DNA from: Nematostella vectensis
Taxonomy: Eukaryota > Cnidaria > Anthozoa > Actiniaria > Edwardsiidae
Length of the DNA stretch: 64,000 nt
Assembly: GCF_932526225.1 (NCBI RefSeq)
Contig: NC_064036.1
Coordinates: 16,262,453 to 16,326,452, forward strand
Direction: 5' to 3'
Under the pieces are notes generated by a model. The model was not told the DNA's origin. It made no database searches and saw only the letters and a program-made list of their open reading frames with translations. The position numbers were made by a program, and so were the translations under genes. Positions 47,971 through 60,800 of this stretch are shown piece by piece (within the stretch, counting starts at the first letter, position 1; the number at the start of each line of letters is the position of its first letter).

Positions 47971-50900
47971 ATGTCGATGAGGGTCCTGTTGATGCTTGTT
48001 TTATTCATGGTTGGGACAAGTGTCGCCGACTTTCTACCGACAATACTATGGAACCCAGAAAACCCAATGTGAGTATATATGTATTGATCGGTGTATTTTG
48101 CATCAAACTGCAGGCATGATTTGCTCGCTGGTTTTTCAAATCTCGATCATCGTAAGATGATCGTAAGGTGAGAGAATATCTTGGTCGTTCGTTATTGATT
48201 ACAATTGTCTTTCAATGTCAAAACACACTTGCGAAAATATTGTAAATGAATTGAGCGTGAGTGTTCTTTTGTTTGATAAGAATTTGTCGCTTACAAATGT
48301 GCTATGAAAATGATTACAATTTTGATGGCGTCTTTTTCAAGTACGTGACAACAAATCATGGCGACCTTTCTTACCTACCCCATATCACTTTTGTTATTCT
48401 TCCACCCTGCAAATGTTTGGGATATAGTAGCCTAGTGAATGGAAGATAAGAATTTTTGTAGATCTATCAACCTTATTCATATTTATGACACTTTCAAGTA
48501 AATCATACAAAAGTAAGTTAGTAATTTAATGCTTATCCAACTATTTTTTTTTCAAGATTCGAGAACCTTAGAAATAAACCAAGAACAGTGCTTATGAAGG
48601 ACAAGTTAACATTCCTTTGCCCAAATCTTGGTGATTATGAGATACAAACAAATACACAACACTCCAAGGATCATCAGTATGCAAGCATTTACATGGTGGA
48701 TGAAGCAGGGTATAATAACTGTAATGCTACTGGGGCCAAAAAGATACTGACTTGTAGCGACCCCATGGCTCTCAAATTCAAAACTGTGCTGATACAAGAA
48801 ATTGCACCCACAAACAACATACCAGAGTTTACAAAAGGAAAAACTTATTACTTCATTGGTAAGTGTACCGTAGATCATAATAAAAAGCCTTGGTGAATTC
48901 TAAAGAACAATTATACCATTGTTTCTCAGATGTGCAATAGATAAATAAATGGGGAAATGGTCACCAGTTTCAGTGATAAAGCAGGGGAAGGAGTATAGAA
49001 ATAAGGAGAGGGTGGGGATTGCCTAGGGGTGCTATGCTATATGCTATTCAAAGGAACAAATTCACACGCCACATTAGATTATAGATTAGATTGTAGGTTT
49101 CTAGATTTCTCCAGTTGTTTGTAACAATTCTGCAATATTTTAATTCTTTGCAGATACATCTAGTGGAACTTCAAACACTATAGACAGCCTAAATGGGGGG
49201 CGATGCGCCCAGAACAAGTTGAAGTTGAAGATCTATGTCTGTCTGAGTGAATCAGATCCAAACTGTCCTGCCACAAACAGAGGTACTAATAGGGTGTACC
49301 ATATATCAACACAAGATTCTATCTTCCAACTAAACTAATAAAAGAGTATTCCATAGCCCAACAAGCTCGTAAATCAATAGCCCATGTTGCTGAAGGTCAA
49401 ATTGCATGTGTTAGTTAAATCAAACTTAGTAGGGCAATTTTAAAAGCCAAAACATTCCTGTCTGGTCATTTGCCATTTTGTGGCTTTCAAATACATAATT
49501 TTTTGCTATTGCTGGGTTATGACTGTTAGCCTTTTGATATGAATGAATCACACTAACACATGATTTGACTAAATCTCAGTAGTCCTGTTTTAACTACTGT
49601 ATGTATAAGGGACATAAGACCCCAAAGAATGCATAATAAACATTATCAGTAAAATTCAGTCTTACGCTACCTGCCTACGATGTCTTAGCCTTGAATTACA
49701 CACTACGGCTCTTGTAGTCAAGTATCGTAAAGAGCATTGTTGGCCACAGGCTGATTTATGTTCTATTACTCGAGTTGTAGAGGTGTCATGGGCAAGTCTC
49801 GAGGGTGGAAGCACAGGTAGTCTAGTGTGTTAAGAGTGTTGGCCTCTCACCGCTGTGGCCCTGGTTCAAATCCTAGCTTGAAATTCTTTTTTTTTCTGGG
49901 TTCCTGCCTTGATTCGAATTTGTGTCACAAGTGAGTTGAAGTTATTCTCCCATGTTTCCAGTCTTCCCGGATAAGAACACCAAACCTGAGGTCCTGTCTC
50001 TTCATACTACACTATACTAACCTGAATCAAAAACAACCTCTGGGTATTCAATAAACCCTCTGGCAGTGACTACCCCCTACGACAGTCCTAACAATGCTTT
50101 CTAACAATACACTCAAGAGGGTACCTGATTTGGAGCCCAGCTTTGTTGTGCCTTCCGCACCATTAGAACTGGTGGAAATTCAATGAATAAATAAAATAAA
50201 AAATAAATCATGCTGTCTATATAAGCATTTAGTGTGTTTGTTATAAAGTCACTTTTCTCTGTGCCATATCCATGGATACATTTTCTTTTATTTAAATTTA
50301 CACATTTTGTTTGTTTTGACAGTTTTGAATGGAGGTTGGTCGGATTGGGGAGAATGTCAGAGCTCTGGAGTGAAGCAGCGTCAATGCAATAGTCCATCTC
50401 CTGCCAATGGGGGGACACCATGCATTGGGGATACAACACGTCCTTGTAGCTTGCTTTTTACTACCACACAGCACCCTTCTAAAGAAAACAGCACATCTAT
50501 TCCCAAGAAAGAGAGTAAGATATCATTCGTAAGATATCATTTATAAGTATCTGTATAACAACCCCCTTATACCTGACCCTCTTTCTATTTTCTATCTATA
50601 AATTTAATTATACTTATTTACACTATCTTTTTTTTTTCAGAGCGGTCATCCTCTCCAAGTCAACTAAATCAGCTTTCTGTTGGTACTCTGGCTGGAATAT
50701 TTACAGCAATATTTATTACTGGACTTGTTGTAGGAGGTGTTATAAGTGCATTTGCTGTCCATAGATGGAATAAAATCAATAGACGAAAAGGTGAGAGATG
50801 TAAACAATGAGATTCACCTGTTTTGGGCATCAGGTACTCCAGACTTGATAATGCCAAAAATACAATTTGAGCATTCATCCCATGGGTGCAAGTCTTACTA

Positions 50901-51632
50901 AACAGACACAGGAGGTTTACCAATGATACCAATAAGTATATGTGTTCCATGTGACATGAGAGGCCTTGACAGATTCTCTACCCATTCAGATAAGCGCCTT
51001 TCTTCAGTACTCACCAAGTACTGTGTTTCTAGTGTTTGTTGCTGAATATGATATTGTTGGTGTTCTTGTGGTGCTGTTTCAAAATATGCAGCAAGATCCT
51101 TGCTGGAGTAGATCCAGCAGATCAAGGACTACCAATAGTCTCTTACAACCTAAGCTATATTTCCTTTAGATGATCCTCGAATTCCAGATCCTATTTAGCC
51201 TTGTGAATGTGCCTCTAGTCTATCCTTCAAGTCCTTCTTGTGACACCTTACTCTCTTTTGCTTCCAGGTAGGTGAACTTTTTTCACCCCTCTTTTAATTT
51301 CCTTGTTAATCACAACTCTTTTCTTTTATTTTGTATGGATTCTCATAACTTTCCTCCTGTGTTTGTTAATGTTAAACCTTATTTTTTATTTCTTCTTCTT
51401 CTGCTGTTTTTGCATATGTTATTTTGATGATAAAGATGACATGGATGTTATATAAGCAAGTTTATCTAGAATAAAAGTCAATTCCTATTTGATTACTCTG
51501 CCTTTCTCTATTGTTTTATTACTAGTACTAATATTTCTATTATCCCTTGTAGCTAAAAATGCCTACAACAGGAACAGTGTATTATCAACTGCCACTTTAC
51601 GACCGATGTCAACAGGATCTTTGCTGTACTGA
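47971..51632 (+). CDS. transmembrane ephrin with TSP1 repeat
   Basis: Six exons: 47971-48068, 48557-48858, 49154-49282, 50323-50514, 50641-50790 and 51553-51632 (316 residues). In order: a signal peptide ([19 protein letters not shown]); an ephrin receptor-binding domain ([81 protein letters not shown]), with the usual cysteines; a TSP1 repeat ([14 protein letters not shown]...[13 protein letters not shown]...RPCS); a Ser/Thr linker; one transmembrane helix (about [20 protein letters not shown]); and a short basic tail ending STGSLLY. Ephrins are membrane ligands of Eph receptor kinases in contact signalling. The membrane anchor and tail tyrosines resemble B-class ephrins, but the PDZ-binding YKV end is missing. 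The TSP1 insertion is not part of vertebrate or fly ephrins. Confidence 0.88.
49812..50195 (+). repeat. tRNA-derived SINE in ephrin intron 3
   Basis: The head ggtagtctagtgtgttaaga and ctggttcaaatcctag match A- and B-box promoters in tRNA spacing. The body includes ttctgggttcctgcc and ggtacctgatttggagccc, and the 3' end is AT-rich (aataaataaaataaaaaata). It is a SINE, not a functional tRNA gene. Confidence 0.65.
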
Positions 51633-52507
51633 TAGTCATGTCGATGAGGAGGGCATGAACATTATCACCTGTAGAGATTTTCTATAAGATGCACAAGAAA
51701 ATTTCTGGTCACAGCACAAGAATAGAGGTTGTGTGGACATTATCATCTATAGAGATATTCTACAGTATAGGGTCTAGCCAATGGCAAAAGAATAGAGGTT
51801 GTGTGGCCATTATCACCTATTGAGATATTCTAAAGGATACAAAATACAATATATATATATACGGCACATGCTCAACAAAAAATAATGGCTGATACCTACA
51901 GTAAAGTAGACCATCCTTGAGGCTCTTAAAAAGCTGCAAGTTGTGATAAAGATATACAGTACAGTAGAGGATTTGTGATAATGTCATAGCCAGGATTTTG
52001 AGCAGGGGAGGTGGGGGCTCATTTACCCATAAAGCAGACCATTTTCTCTTAGTTACATAGCTCATCCTACCTGGACAAACTATGGGGGTTTCTTTCAAAT
52101 CCCCTTGCTACAGGACTGTGATACCATTTGGAACAACTAAGACTGATATTTATTGTGGCATACAATTTTTTTAACATAACATTGTTTAAATCATGCTAAA
52201 AGTTTTATTGCTTGCACATTAAATTTCATCCTTTTTATAACCATGTTTTTTTAAAAGATTTAATAGAAAATACAAAAATTTAAAGCAAAATAGTATTGTA
52301 TTAGTGTGTAATACATCACCAACCCTAAGTTCCCAATAACATTTGCTTCTTCAAGTTTATATTTAGAAGCTGGTGATTTTTTCGTTTGAAAAATTCTAAA
52401 ATATTTTAGATCCAAGCTGGCAGTATGGATGATTCAAAATAGTTATTTCAATTGCACTTTGTGTATATAATTTTGTACAGAATATCATAAATTACCATTT
52501 TAGTACA

Positions 52508-52513
52508 AATAAA
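52508..52513 (+). terminator. likely ephrin polyadenylation signal
   Basis: AATAAA lies about 875 bp after the ephrin stop and before the oppositely oriented dehydrogenase. It implies a long 3' UTR; earlier, weaker signals may also be used. Confidence 0.4.
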
Positions 52514-52832
52514 CTATTTTTGTGGTTGTTATACAAAATGTATCTTAACAGGGATCAATCTTTGAGAGAATTAGGCCAAACACTGGTCTCTGTTATTGTC
52601 CAAAAACATTCTTGTGTCAAAAACATATATGCATACAGTACATGTGATGATTCTCCATTTCTTCCACATTACATAGATGTCGCACACCCCCAAAAATGCA
52701 TACAAATGCATGAAATTCTCTGTATACACACTAGCATGTACGCCAAAAATATAGTGTATATAACTACTTGTTCTCAAGCAGCAAAAAGAAAACCAAATAC
52801 ATAATATGCACTTCCTGTTTTCTAAATGGCTG

Positions 52833-52838
52833 TTTATT
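52833..52838 (-). terminator. likely polyadenylation signal of the dehydrogenase gene
   Basis: TTTATT on the + strand is AATAAA on the minus strand, about 170 bp after the dehydrogenase stop at 53007. The two genes are therefore tail-to-tail with about 320 bp between their signals. Confidence 0.5.
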
Positions 52839-53006
52839 TTCTGGCATAGTAAAAAATAATGTTTATTTGTGCTAATGCAAGTTTATGAGAGCAAAAAATT
52901 GAGCAAAAATTAACAGGTGACATAATTACACTACCCTGTATGATTTAAAACGTGTTTTTTTTTTTCAATTTTGTGATGTAAAAAGTGAGAAACATTGGCT
53001 TGTCTA

Positions 53007-54585
53007 CTAGTATTCAAAGACTGCCTTGGAGATTTCACCACTTCGCATCGTTTCTATGGCAGCCATATACTCCTGCAGCTGAAAAGTACGCACACCTAGC
53101 CTCTCGAATGCTAGATAATGGTTCCCCATATCTTGTAATACTTGTATTCCCGAAGTGAAGGTGAAGGAATTCCCTTGATAGGATATGATTTTTAGTTCTT
53201 TTTGTAATAACTGGTTGGGGTTTATGCTAGCATTAGCATTGCGAGGGCATGTTCCAAACAGCAGTAACCGCCCACCCTGTCGAAGCCACTGTAGACTCTG
53301 CTCAAAGCATTTTGGGTCTCCAGTGCAGTCAACCACTACATCAAATCCCCACTCTTGATCATCGTTTTGTTTTGCATTACGGGCCTCTGAGACAAGAACA
53401 TCCGGAGTAACCAGCTGGAACCCAAAATTTAAACCATGAGCTATTTTTTGTCTCCCTTTAAGTACTTCCGATATGACAACTTCTCTGTAGCCGCGAAAAT
53501 GAAGAAAGGATGCCCAAAGCAACCCCGAGTTCCCAGCACCACAAATCAGAACTTCTGCATCTGTCTGGAGGGGTACTAGCAAGTCCCAACCACGCAGGAT
53601 ACAGGACATAGGCTCTGAAAATAATGCTTGCTCAAAAGTTACTTGGTGAGGTAAGGGAATAACATTTTTTGCAGAGAGGCGACAGAACTGGGCCCATCCA
53701 CCGTTACGCTTGATCCCAATTGCTGTGTTTTTGCCTTCAACTTTACAAAGATGTGGTTGTCCTTTGAGACAAAAATCACAGATGCCACAACTTGTGAGCG
53801 GGTTGATGACAACACTGAAATTTAACAGGGAAAAAAATTACTATTAGTATGTCTGCTTTAATTAAATAAGGACTGTAGTTCTACACTTGAAGAATTGAAA
53901 ATAAACCAAAATCAAAGCCTCGTGTAATGTTTGCTATTGATGTTTTTACCTACTGCAGTAGGTTTCCATGCCTCTTTCTTGGATAAGAAATGTACTTATA
54001 TATTATTAATTTGAAACCCAAACTGCTGAGGGTGAAGTAGTGAGTAGCTTACCTAATGAAAATTTTAATTCACACAATCAGTGGTCGGTGAAAAATCACT
54101 AGAAGCCAAGTGAGATTTTCTCTGTTTTTTTTTTGCCATTTTAGTCAAATAACAAAAACTCTATAAGTACATATAGGGATAAGTGAAGCTTTGGTAGGAT
54201 TATAAAAAGTCGCACGTAAATGATTTAAATCAAAGCAGAACTAACTTATGGATGACCTCACTGCCAAATCCCTCCCAAGCTTTCGGCCAAAATAAAGAAA
54301 ACTAAAGCTTGATAAATAGCTCAATTACCCACTATGTATCACTTACCGGTCGCCTACAGATACGTGTTGTACATCAGCGCCTATTTCCTTGACTATCCCC
54401 ACGAATTGGTGACCTAAAATGATAGATTTCGCGCAATCAATTCTCCCCTCGAGAACATGCAAGTCTGTCCCACTGACTGCGGAATATGCTATTTTCACCA
54501 CGACATCCCTAGGCGACTGAACATGGGGAGTGGGTCGTGTGATCACCGAGAGGTGATTGTCCCAAAGCTGAACAGCGTTGTTCAT
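53007..54585 (-). CDS. MDR-family alcohol/polyol dehydrogenase
   Basis: Two exons on the minus strand, 54585-54347 and 53814-53007, joined inside GGC GAC CG/T (348 residues). The start chosen is the first in-frame ATG (MNNAVQLWD); open codons continue upstream without an ATG. The catalytic domain has SGTDLHVLEGR, ILGHQFVGIVKEIG and the structural-zinc lobe SCGICDFCLKGQPHLC. EPMSCILRG precedes a Rossmann nucleotide-binding motif (LICGAGNSGLLW). It is similar in layout to sorbitol, threonine and arabinitol dehydrogenases (about 350 residues). The usual catalytic zinc Cys of CGTD is Ser, and GHE is GHQ, so metal binding or the reaction may be altered. Substrate cannot be assigned. It starts head-to-head with the arrestin-domain gene. 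Confidence 0.85.
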
Positions 54586-54820
54586 AGTATACCGGTAGGA
54601 TGCATTTGGCAATAGAAAATCACGACCTAAGAAATATGAATAAACTGAGTGTGGTTTAGGCTCATGAGCCCGCGATTTGGCTTTGTAAACTCAGAATGCA
54701 TGACGGGTGACGGGTTAAGACAGGGAGCCCAGAGGAAATGAAACTCGTGAGCCTGGGCTTCCTGTGTGCTGACCCTCGGCAACCCTCATCTCCATATCTC
54801 CCAAAGTGGTAAATATTATC
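54586..54820. promoter_or_regulatory. shared divergent promoter region
   Basis: Only 235 bp separate the start codons of the minus-strand dehydrogenase and the plus-strand arrestin-domain gene. It is moderately GC-rich, with no obvious TATA element. The two 5' UTRs and core promoters must fit in or overlap here, implying a bidirectional promoter, unless upstream noncoding exons exist. Confidence 0.55.
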
Positions 54821-57800
54821 ATGGGGAAGGTGGAGGTGTTTGTAATCACTCTAACTGGAGAAAAGCGAGTGTTTTATCCAGGCGAGGTACTAAATGGCTC
54901 GGTTTATCTCAAACTCAACAAGGAACTAAAAACTCGGGGTATCCGACTTGAGTTTCACGGCGAAGCAAACGTTCGCTGGTCCGAATCTTCTGGGAGCGGA
55001 AACAACAGACGTACTCGGACATACAGAAATCAGGAGGTTTATATCAATACTGTAGCTACTCTTTATGGCAAAGGTAATGTATTATGTTATTTTTACTGTT
55101 GATTGGTACTGTCTAATGCTATTGGTACAGTTGATAGCAAAAACATACAGGGGTCAGTGTTTGTTTCCTCGTCCACTAAAATGTTGCTTCCGTGAATTCG
55201 GTGTAGTGTACTCTATCTTTTACGAACATTTTCGAGTGTTAAGTTAAGTATTATATCTTGGTATCTGATCGCACAGTACTCGCTTCGATTAGATAAACCA
55301 GCAAACTTACCGTCCAGTTGCCATTGATTATTCCTTATTCAATCTTTAGTTTCTTGTCTCGACACCTGTAAGTGTCTAATAAGGTGCACCTCAAGTGGAA
55401 AACCCGGTGTGCGGTGAATTGAATTTTGGTTAAACCGAGCTGTGATCGTGTGATTACGTTCACAATCTATAGATTTCTGATCTTAAAGGCATTAGTATTT
55501 CAAATTATAAGTTGTAATACAATTAATACAGGTTGAAAATTGGACATGGAAAATGCATCCTTTACAAACTTGGTCAGCCCAAATTAACCCTATTCAGACT
55601 TGGAGGGAGGGGGGGGGGGGGCATAAAAAGTGCTATAACTTCTGAACTAAGGGAGAGCTCTGTCACTTTTCCTTAAATTTATCCCAGATATACCATTGTT
55701 ATGTTGATGTAATGCTCCAGATCATATTTTGGTCCTGCTTTTTCAAATTGGAGCACATCATTGGGCTAGTTTGATATTTTGGGAGCAAGGGTGGGTAATT
55801 TTTCTCTCTCAATTCACAGGCAAGTATAGACACCAAATTTACTAGATGGTACTTTTAAAGCACACCTGTTATTATACATATGCCTCACTCAATAGTATGA
55901 GTAGTTTTATGTGCATTTCGACCCCTTTCTCTGTTATTATACATATGTTTTTAAAGAGGGCAGTAGACTGGTATAACTAATGGATTGAATGTGTGTCTGC
56001 AATTTGTTTGGGCCCATGTGCTGTGACATACCTGACAAGAAACATAGATTTTTCTGCCATAAAGCACCCCTTACAATATGATAGAAATACTGTATATGTA
56101 TAGTCTTGAATTTTATGCCATGTCATATCATAACACTGATTGGGGCAAGAAAGGTAAGGAGCAGTATCACTAGGTTGGGAGAAGCAGATGAGGCTGATTG
56201 TCCTTTCTGAATTTTAAATACTATCCCTTCATATTATTGTTTCCTTTGTTCATTATGATGTCATAATGCATTCTAATAAACCCAACAAGGATAAGGGCAA
56301 TTCTTTAGCCCCACCGCCCCCTGTCATTTTAAAAGCCATAGCAAAACAGAAATAAGAATAATCGTTCACTTAATGTAGTTAACAAACCCCCCACCCCAAG
56401 CCTGCCTAAAACCTTGTCTATGTCAAAGTCCATTTTCTTTCAAATGCTTCCAAGTCTACATAGAACGAACAACATATTATTTTCTTAATTCCAGATCCGG
56501 GTCAAGGTGGGGATAACCCAGTCCACCCTCCTGGTGAATATTCATACCCCTTCTCATTCATCATACCTCAACAAAATCTGCCGACATCTTTTGAAGGCAA
56601 TTTTGGACACGTCCGGTATTGGCTCAAAGCGATTATAGACCGTCCATGGAGGTTTGATGTTACAACAAAGGCGGCATTCTCCATGATTGAATTTGTTGAC
56701 ATCAATACAGTTATGCTTATGGTAAGTCAGTACTTTACTGTCACTAGGTGCTGAAAGCAATAATATAGGTACAGTAAGTGGCTCTTTATTATGCCTCCCC
56801 CACAGTATTTTTAACCAAGAGGTTTATTTGAGGGGTCTGTTGCTGTAATTTGCTCTTAAGTAGGTAAGGTGTGGTATCCCTAGACTGTATCTAGGGGTTC
56901 TGGGAGTTTAGAAGAGCTCTCTCAGGGTTAAAACTCTGTTTATGAACCTAACTCTTACAGTGAGAGCTCCATTTAACAGACCTCTGAGTTATAACAAACT
57001 TTAAAAAAAACAGGTCCAGATACTCAGCACCTCGATATTCTAGGATTATATTTCAATAACATATAAGAAATGAGATGAAAAATAACTATTTTTAAAATCA
57101 TTCTCCATGATTGAATTTGTTGACATCAATACAGTTATGCTTATGGTAGTTCAGACCTTTCTGCCACTAGGGGCTAAAAAAATAACTTTTTTTTGTTTTA
57201 TTGTTTTGCAGAATCCTTTGCAGACAGAAGAAACTAGAAACCTTGGTTGCCTGTGTTGTGTGTCAGGGCCATTATCTTTGGTGGGACACACAGACCGTGG
57301 GGGTTATTGCCCTGGGGAATCTATAAGTGTTTCAGTCTACATAAATAATAGGACCAGTACTAACCTTCCTGGTATTGACTTAGTGCTGCGTCAAATAACA
57401 GTATACATCGCATCATGTGGTAAGTCAAGTGCACACACCCATTTCTCAAAACACCTGAAGAATTTATATTCTTGACCATCTTGATGGGCTGTTGTGATAC
57501 TGTATCATCAATATTGTATATTGCTATAGCCTCCTCCGCTGGTCTTTCTTCTCATTGGAAAGAAAAAGCAGGTAGTGAGTGAACTCCACTCACTGGTTTT
57601 CCACGCACTTAAAGTGTGTGAATCGCAAAACCCACTCAGGGAAATGTTAAAATACTTTCATTGTAATGTAGGCTTTATTTTTATCATCACATGTTAATCT
57701 TATTTTATCAACCATTTTCCGTTGAACATCTATTTTATTTCAAAGTTGTCATAATTAATTTTGGTTACTTCTGGTTTGTTGATACTGTTGCAAAATAGTT

Positions 57801-60800
57801 TTTTTGAAAAATAATTCACATAAAATGAAAAAAACGCTTTTAAAGCAAGTTTATCATTATACATGCATGCAAAATTGTATAAAGATCATGAAAATGCTTG
57901 TGTTTGATAATTTAATGGGTTGCCATATTTCAGGGTATTTTAATTGCTAAGTAATTGTACCCCAAAGGTCATAACATCTTGTGGGTCAGTCAAATTCACA
58001 TTATTTGTTTTTAGATAATGACCTAAACAAAAAATCATCACTCAAGGTCTAACATGAACGTAACCTTAAAATAACAAGCATCTGTTTTTTTTTTTTTAAA
58101 TTCCTTTCATCTTGGAAAACATTTGATATGTTTACAGGGAAACAGCGGCGACGCACAAATGAGATCCTACGACACAATCACCCCGGTGTCCGTCCTCATA
58201 GTGAGCAACACCTCCCTGGCCTTTTGGTACAGATCCCTCCCCTCCCTCCCACCATGAGCAGCTGTAGGTGTATCCAAGTCACCTATGAGTTAGAGGTATA
58301 GTTAGAGGTGTAGATCTTCATAACATGGACACCATGAATGTCATGGACACAAGCCCAATTCAACAAACTTTCAGAACAACGACCCCTTGCCATGAAATCA
58401 GCTTTTATACAGAAATTTTAAAGGAAATGTATGGAAATATGATTTTTTGACATTGCGTCCTCTTCAGTTAGGTGCTTCCCTCCCTCTTAGATCCTTGAAA
58501 CATTACATGACGGAAAAACATGACGTGACGCTTCCAATAAGTTAGCAACTTATAGCAAACAAAATATCAAGTGCGACTTTTTTTAAATTGATGCGACTTT
58601 TTGTAAAGCGTCATTGAAATTTGAGCTTTTTGTCCCTGAACTGATACACAGGGCAATGATGATCAAGGAAAAATTATCTTTAAAAGCCAAAATCTGGTTA
58701 TGTGAACTTCGGCCTCAAGTTATTTGTTTTTTGAAAGTCCGTAATACAAGAAACCTCATGAAGAAACGTCATGTCTTGAAACAAAGTTCCCTTGCAGTAC
58801 ACTCTTTTACATATTCAAAAAATGAGCTAAAAATAATGTAGTCTTTTTGTGTAATCACTTGTTCAACTCCACAGGTTGAAGTTGATGTATCTGGGTGTCA
58901 TTTGAACAGCAATCTTAAGTTTCCTATTGTGCTGGGCTCGGTACCGTATCGTCCACCCATGCCACCTCCACAGGCATACTGGCAGCCGGCATCACAACCA
59001 TCTGCCCCACCACTGATGAATGACCCAAATCAGGCCCCGCCTTACTACTCCCAGCAGGGGTCAGCATACCCACGTAAGTTTAACAATATCTTGCTGCTTG
59101 AAGTCTGGTTTCATTATAATATGCTTAGGACACCCAGTTGAGCTGTTATATGATGGATGTTCAGGCGTGTTAGATATGTTAAAGAGGACAAAATGTGTCC
59201 CAAATATGGAGTGTCCAACTTGTAGACTTTTGAACCCCCCACCCCTTAAAAAATGATAATAAGGCTTGCCGAATGGAAGCTTGGAAAATACTGTTGCTCC
59301 GGGAATTGGAATTTTTTAACCAAACTGGGGTTATCCCTAATAATCAGTAATACAGTTTACATCATTACTATCTCCTGCATTGTCTCCATCTCTGCCTTTG
59401 TATCGTGAATACCTGTTATATCTTGTGTACATCTTTGCAATTCTCCTGCATTGTCTCCATCTCTGCCTTTGTATCGTTAATACCTGTTATATCTTGTGTA
59501 CATATTTGCAAATCTCCTGCATTGTCTCCATCTCTGCCTTTGTATCGTGAATACCTGTTATATCTTGTGTACATATTTGCAAATCTCCTGCATTATCTCA
59601 TCTTCGGGTACGGGTGGCGGCAAGAGCCTTGTTCCAACTCGTACTCGCGCCTCGTTGCGCTGACTTCGACGCCCTGGTTCCCGAGGATGGCCATGTCTCT
59701 ATCACCAGTCTAGTATCATGAACACCTGTTATATATAGCATTTTCAATAAACGTTGTCGGTGCCAAAGGGTAAAGACAAAAGACTAAAGAGACAAGCGTA
59801 GACCGGAAGGAATCACGGTTCTACTAAACAATCGATTTTCATTATCCTGCTGTCGAAAATTACTCTTGATTGAACAAAGAAGTAAAAAAAATATGATTAA
59901 ATTTGATATGAGCTTGAGCATATTTACTTTTCTAAAGCGCCTTTAAGATTTATCAATTTACTGAAAGTGTGCATAATATCATGAACCTATTCATTTCCGG
60001 TTAGATGAACGTTCCCAATTTCTTCTGAAACAGGTCTGCGGCTGCGGTCCAATGACAAACGAGGAAATATTTTGATTAAATAATAATGTATTTTGTACTT
60101 CTCGCTTTCAGCCAGCTGTGAATCAAGTTTCTTGTTTACAAATTATCTGTTCTAATTAGTATGAAGTAGCAACATGCAAAGTTCTTTCACTCGTAAGCAG
60201 TTATGGCGCCAACAACAAATATAATAGTGAAAGTTCTTTCCCTTCAAAATAAGAAGAAAAGATTGCAAAATATTATCATTGCAAAAAGATCGATCCACAG
60301 GCTTTCCACCCAAGTCAGTGAAGGATTTCTAAGGACTAACGAATTCACACAAATAAACCTCTATGAGTTATGTTTTATGCTCTAATTCATGAAATGAACT
60401 TAGCTCGGATGTAAATTCATCCGTCTGTGGTGTTTTTTTCTGACAAATGATGTTAACAAATGATGCCAAATAATGTTGACAAATGATTTAATCAGTTTTT
60501 ACTCAAACTGCTCCTTTCAGACTTCTTATTCTCTACAACACTGTTAGTTTCGGGAAGGACTTTGTTGAAGGATTTCTAAGGACATACGAATTCACACAAA
60601 TAAACATCTATGAGTTATATCTTCATGCTCTAATTCATGAAATAAACTTAGCTGGGATGGGATCATTTCGGGTCCTGTACAGTATCAAAAAACGAACGAG
60701 CGAGTGCAGCGAACGAGTGAGTTTTTTTGATACAAAACAACGTTGTTTATTATATACATACTGAGAAATTTATAATATGCTTATTACATAACATTTTATT

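Noticed and set aside
49816-49880. Possible tRNA gene
   Set aside because: A and B boxes are present but the cloverleaf arms do not pair properly and an SINE body with AT-rich tail follows.
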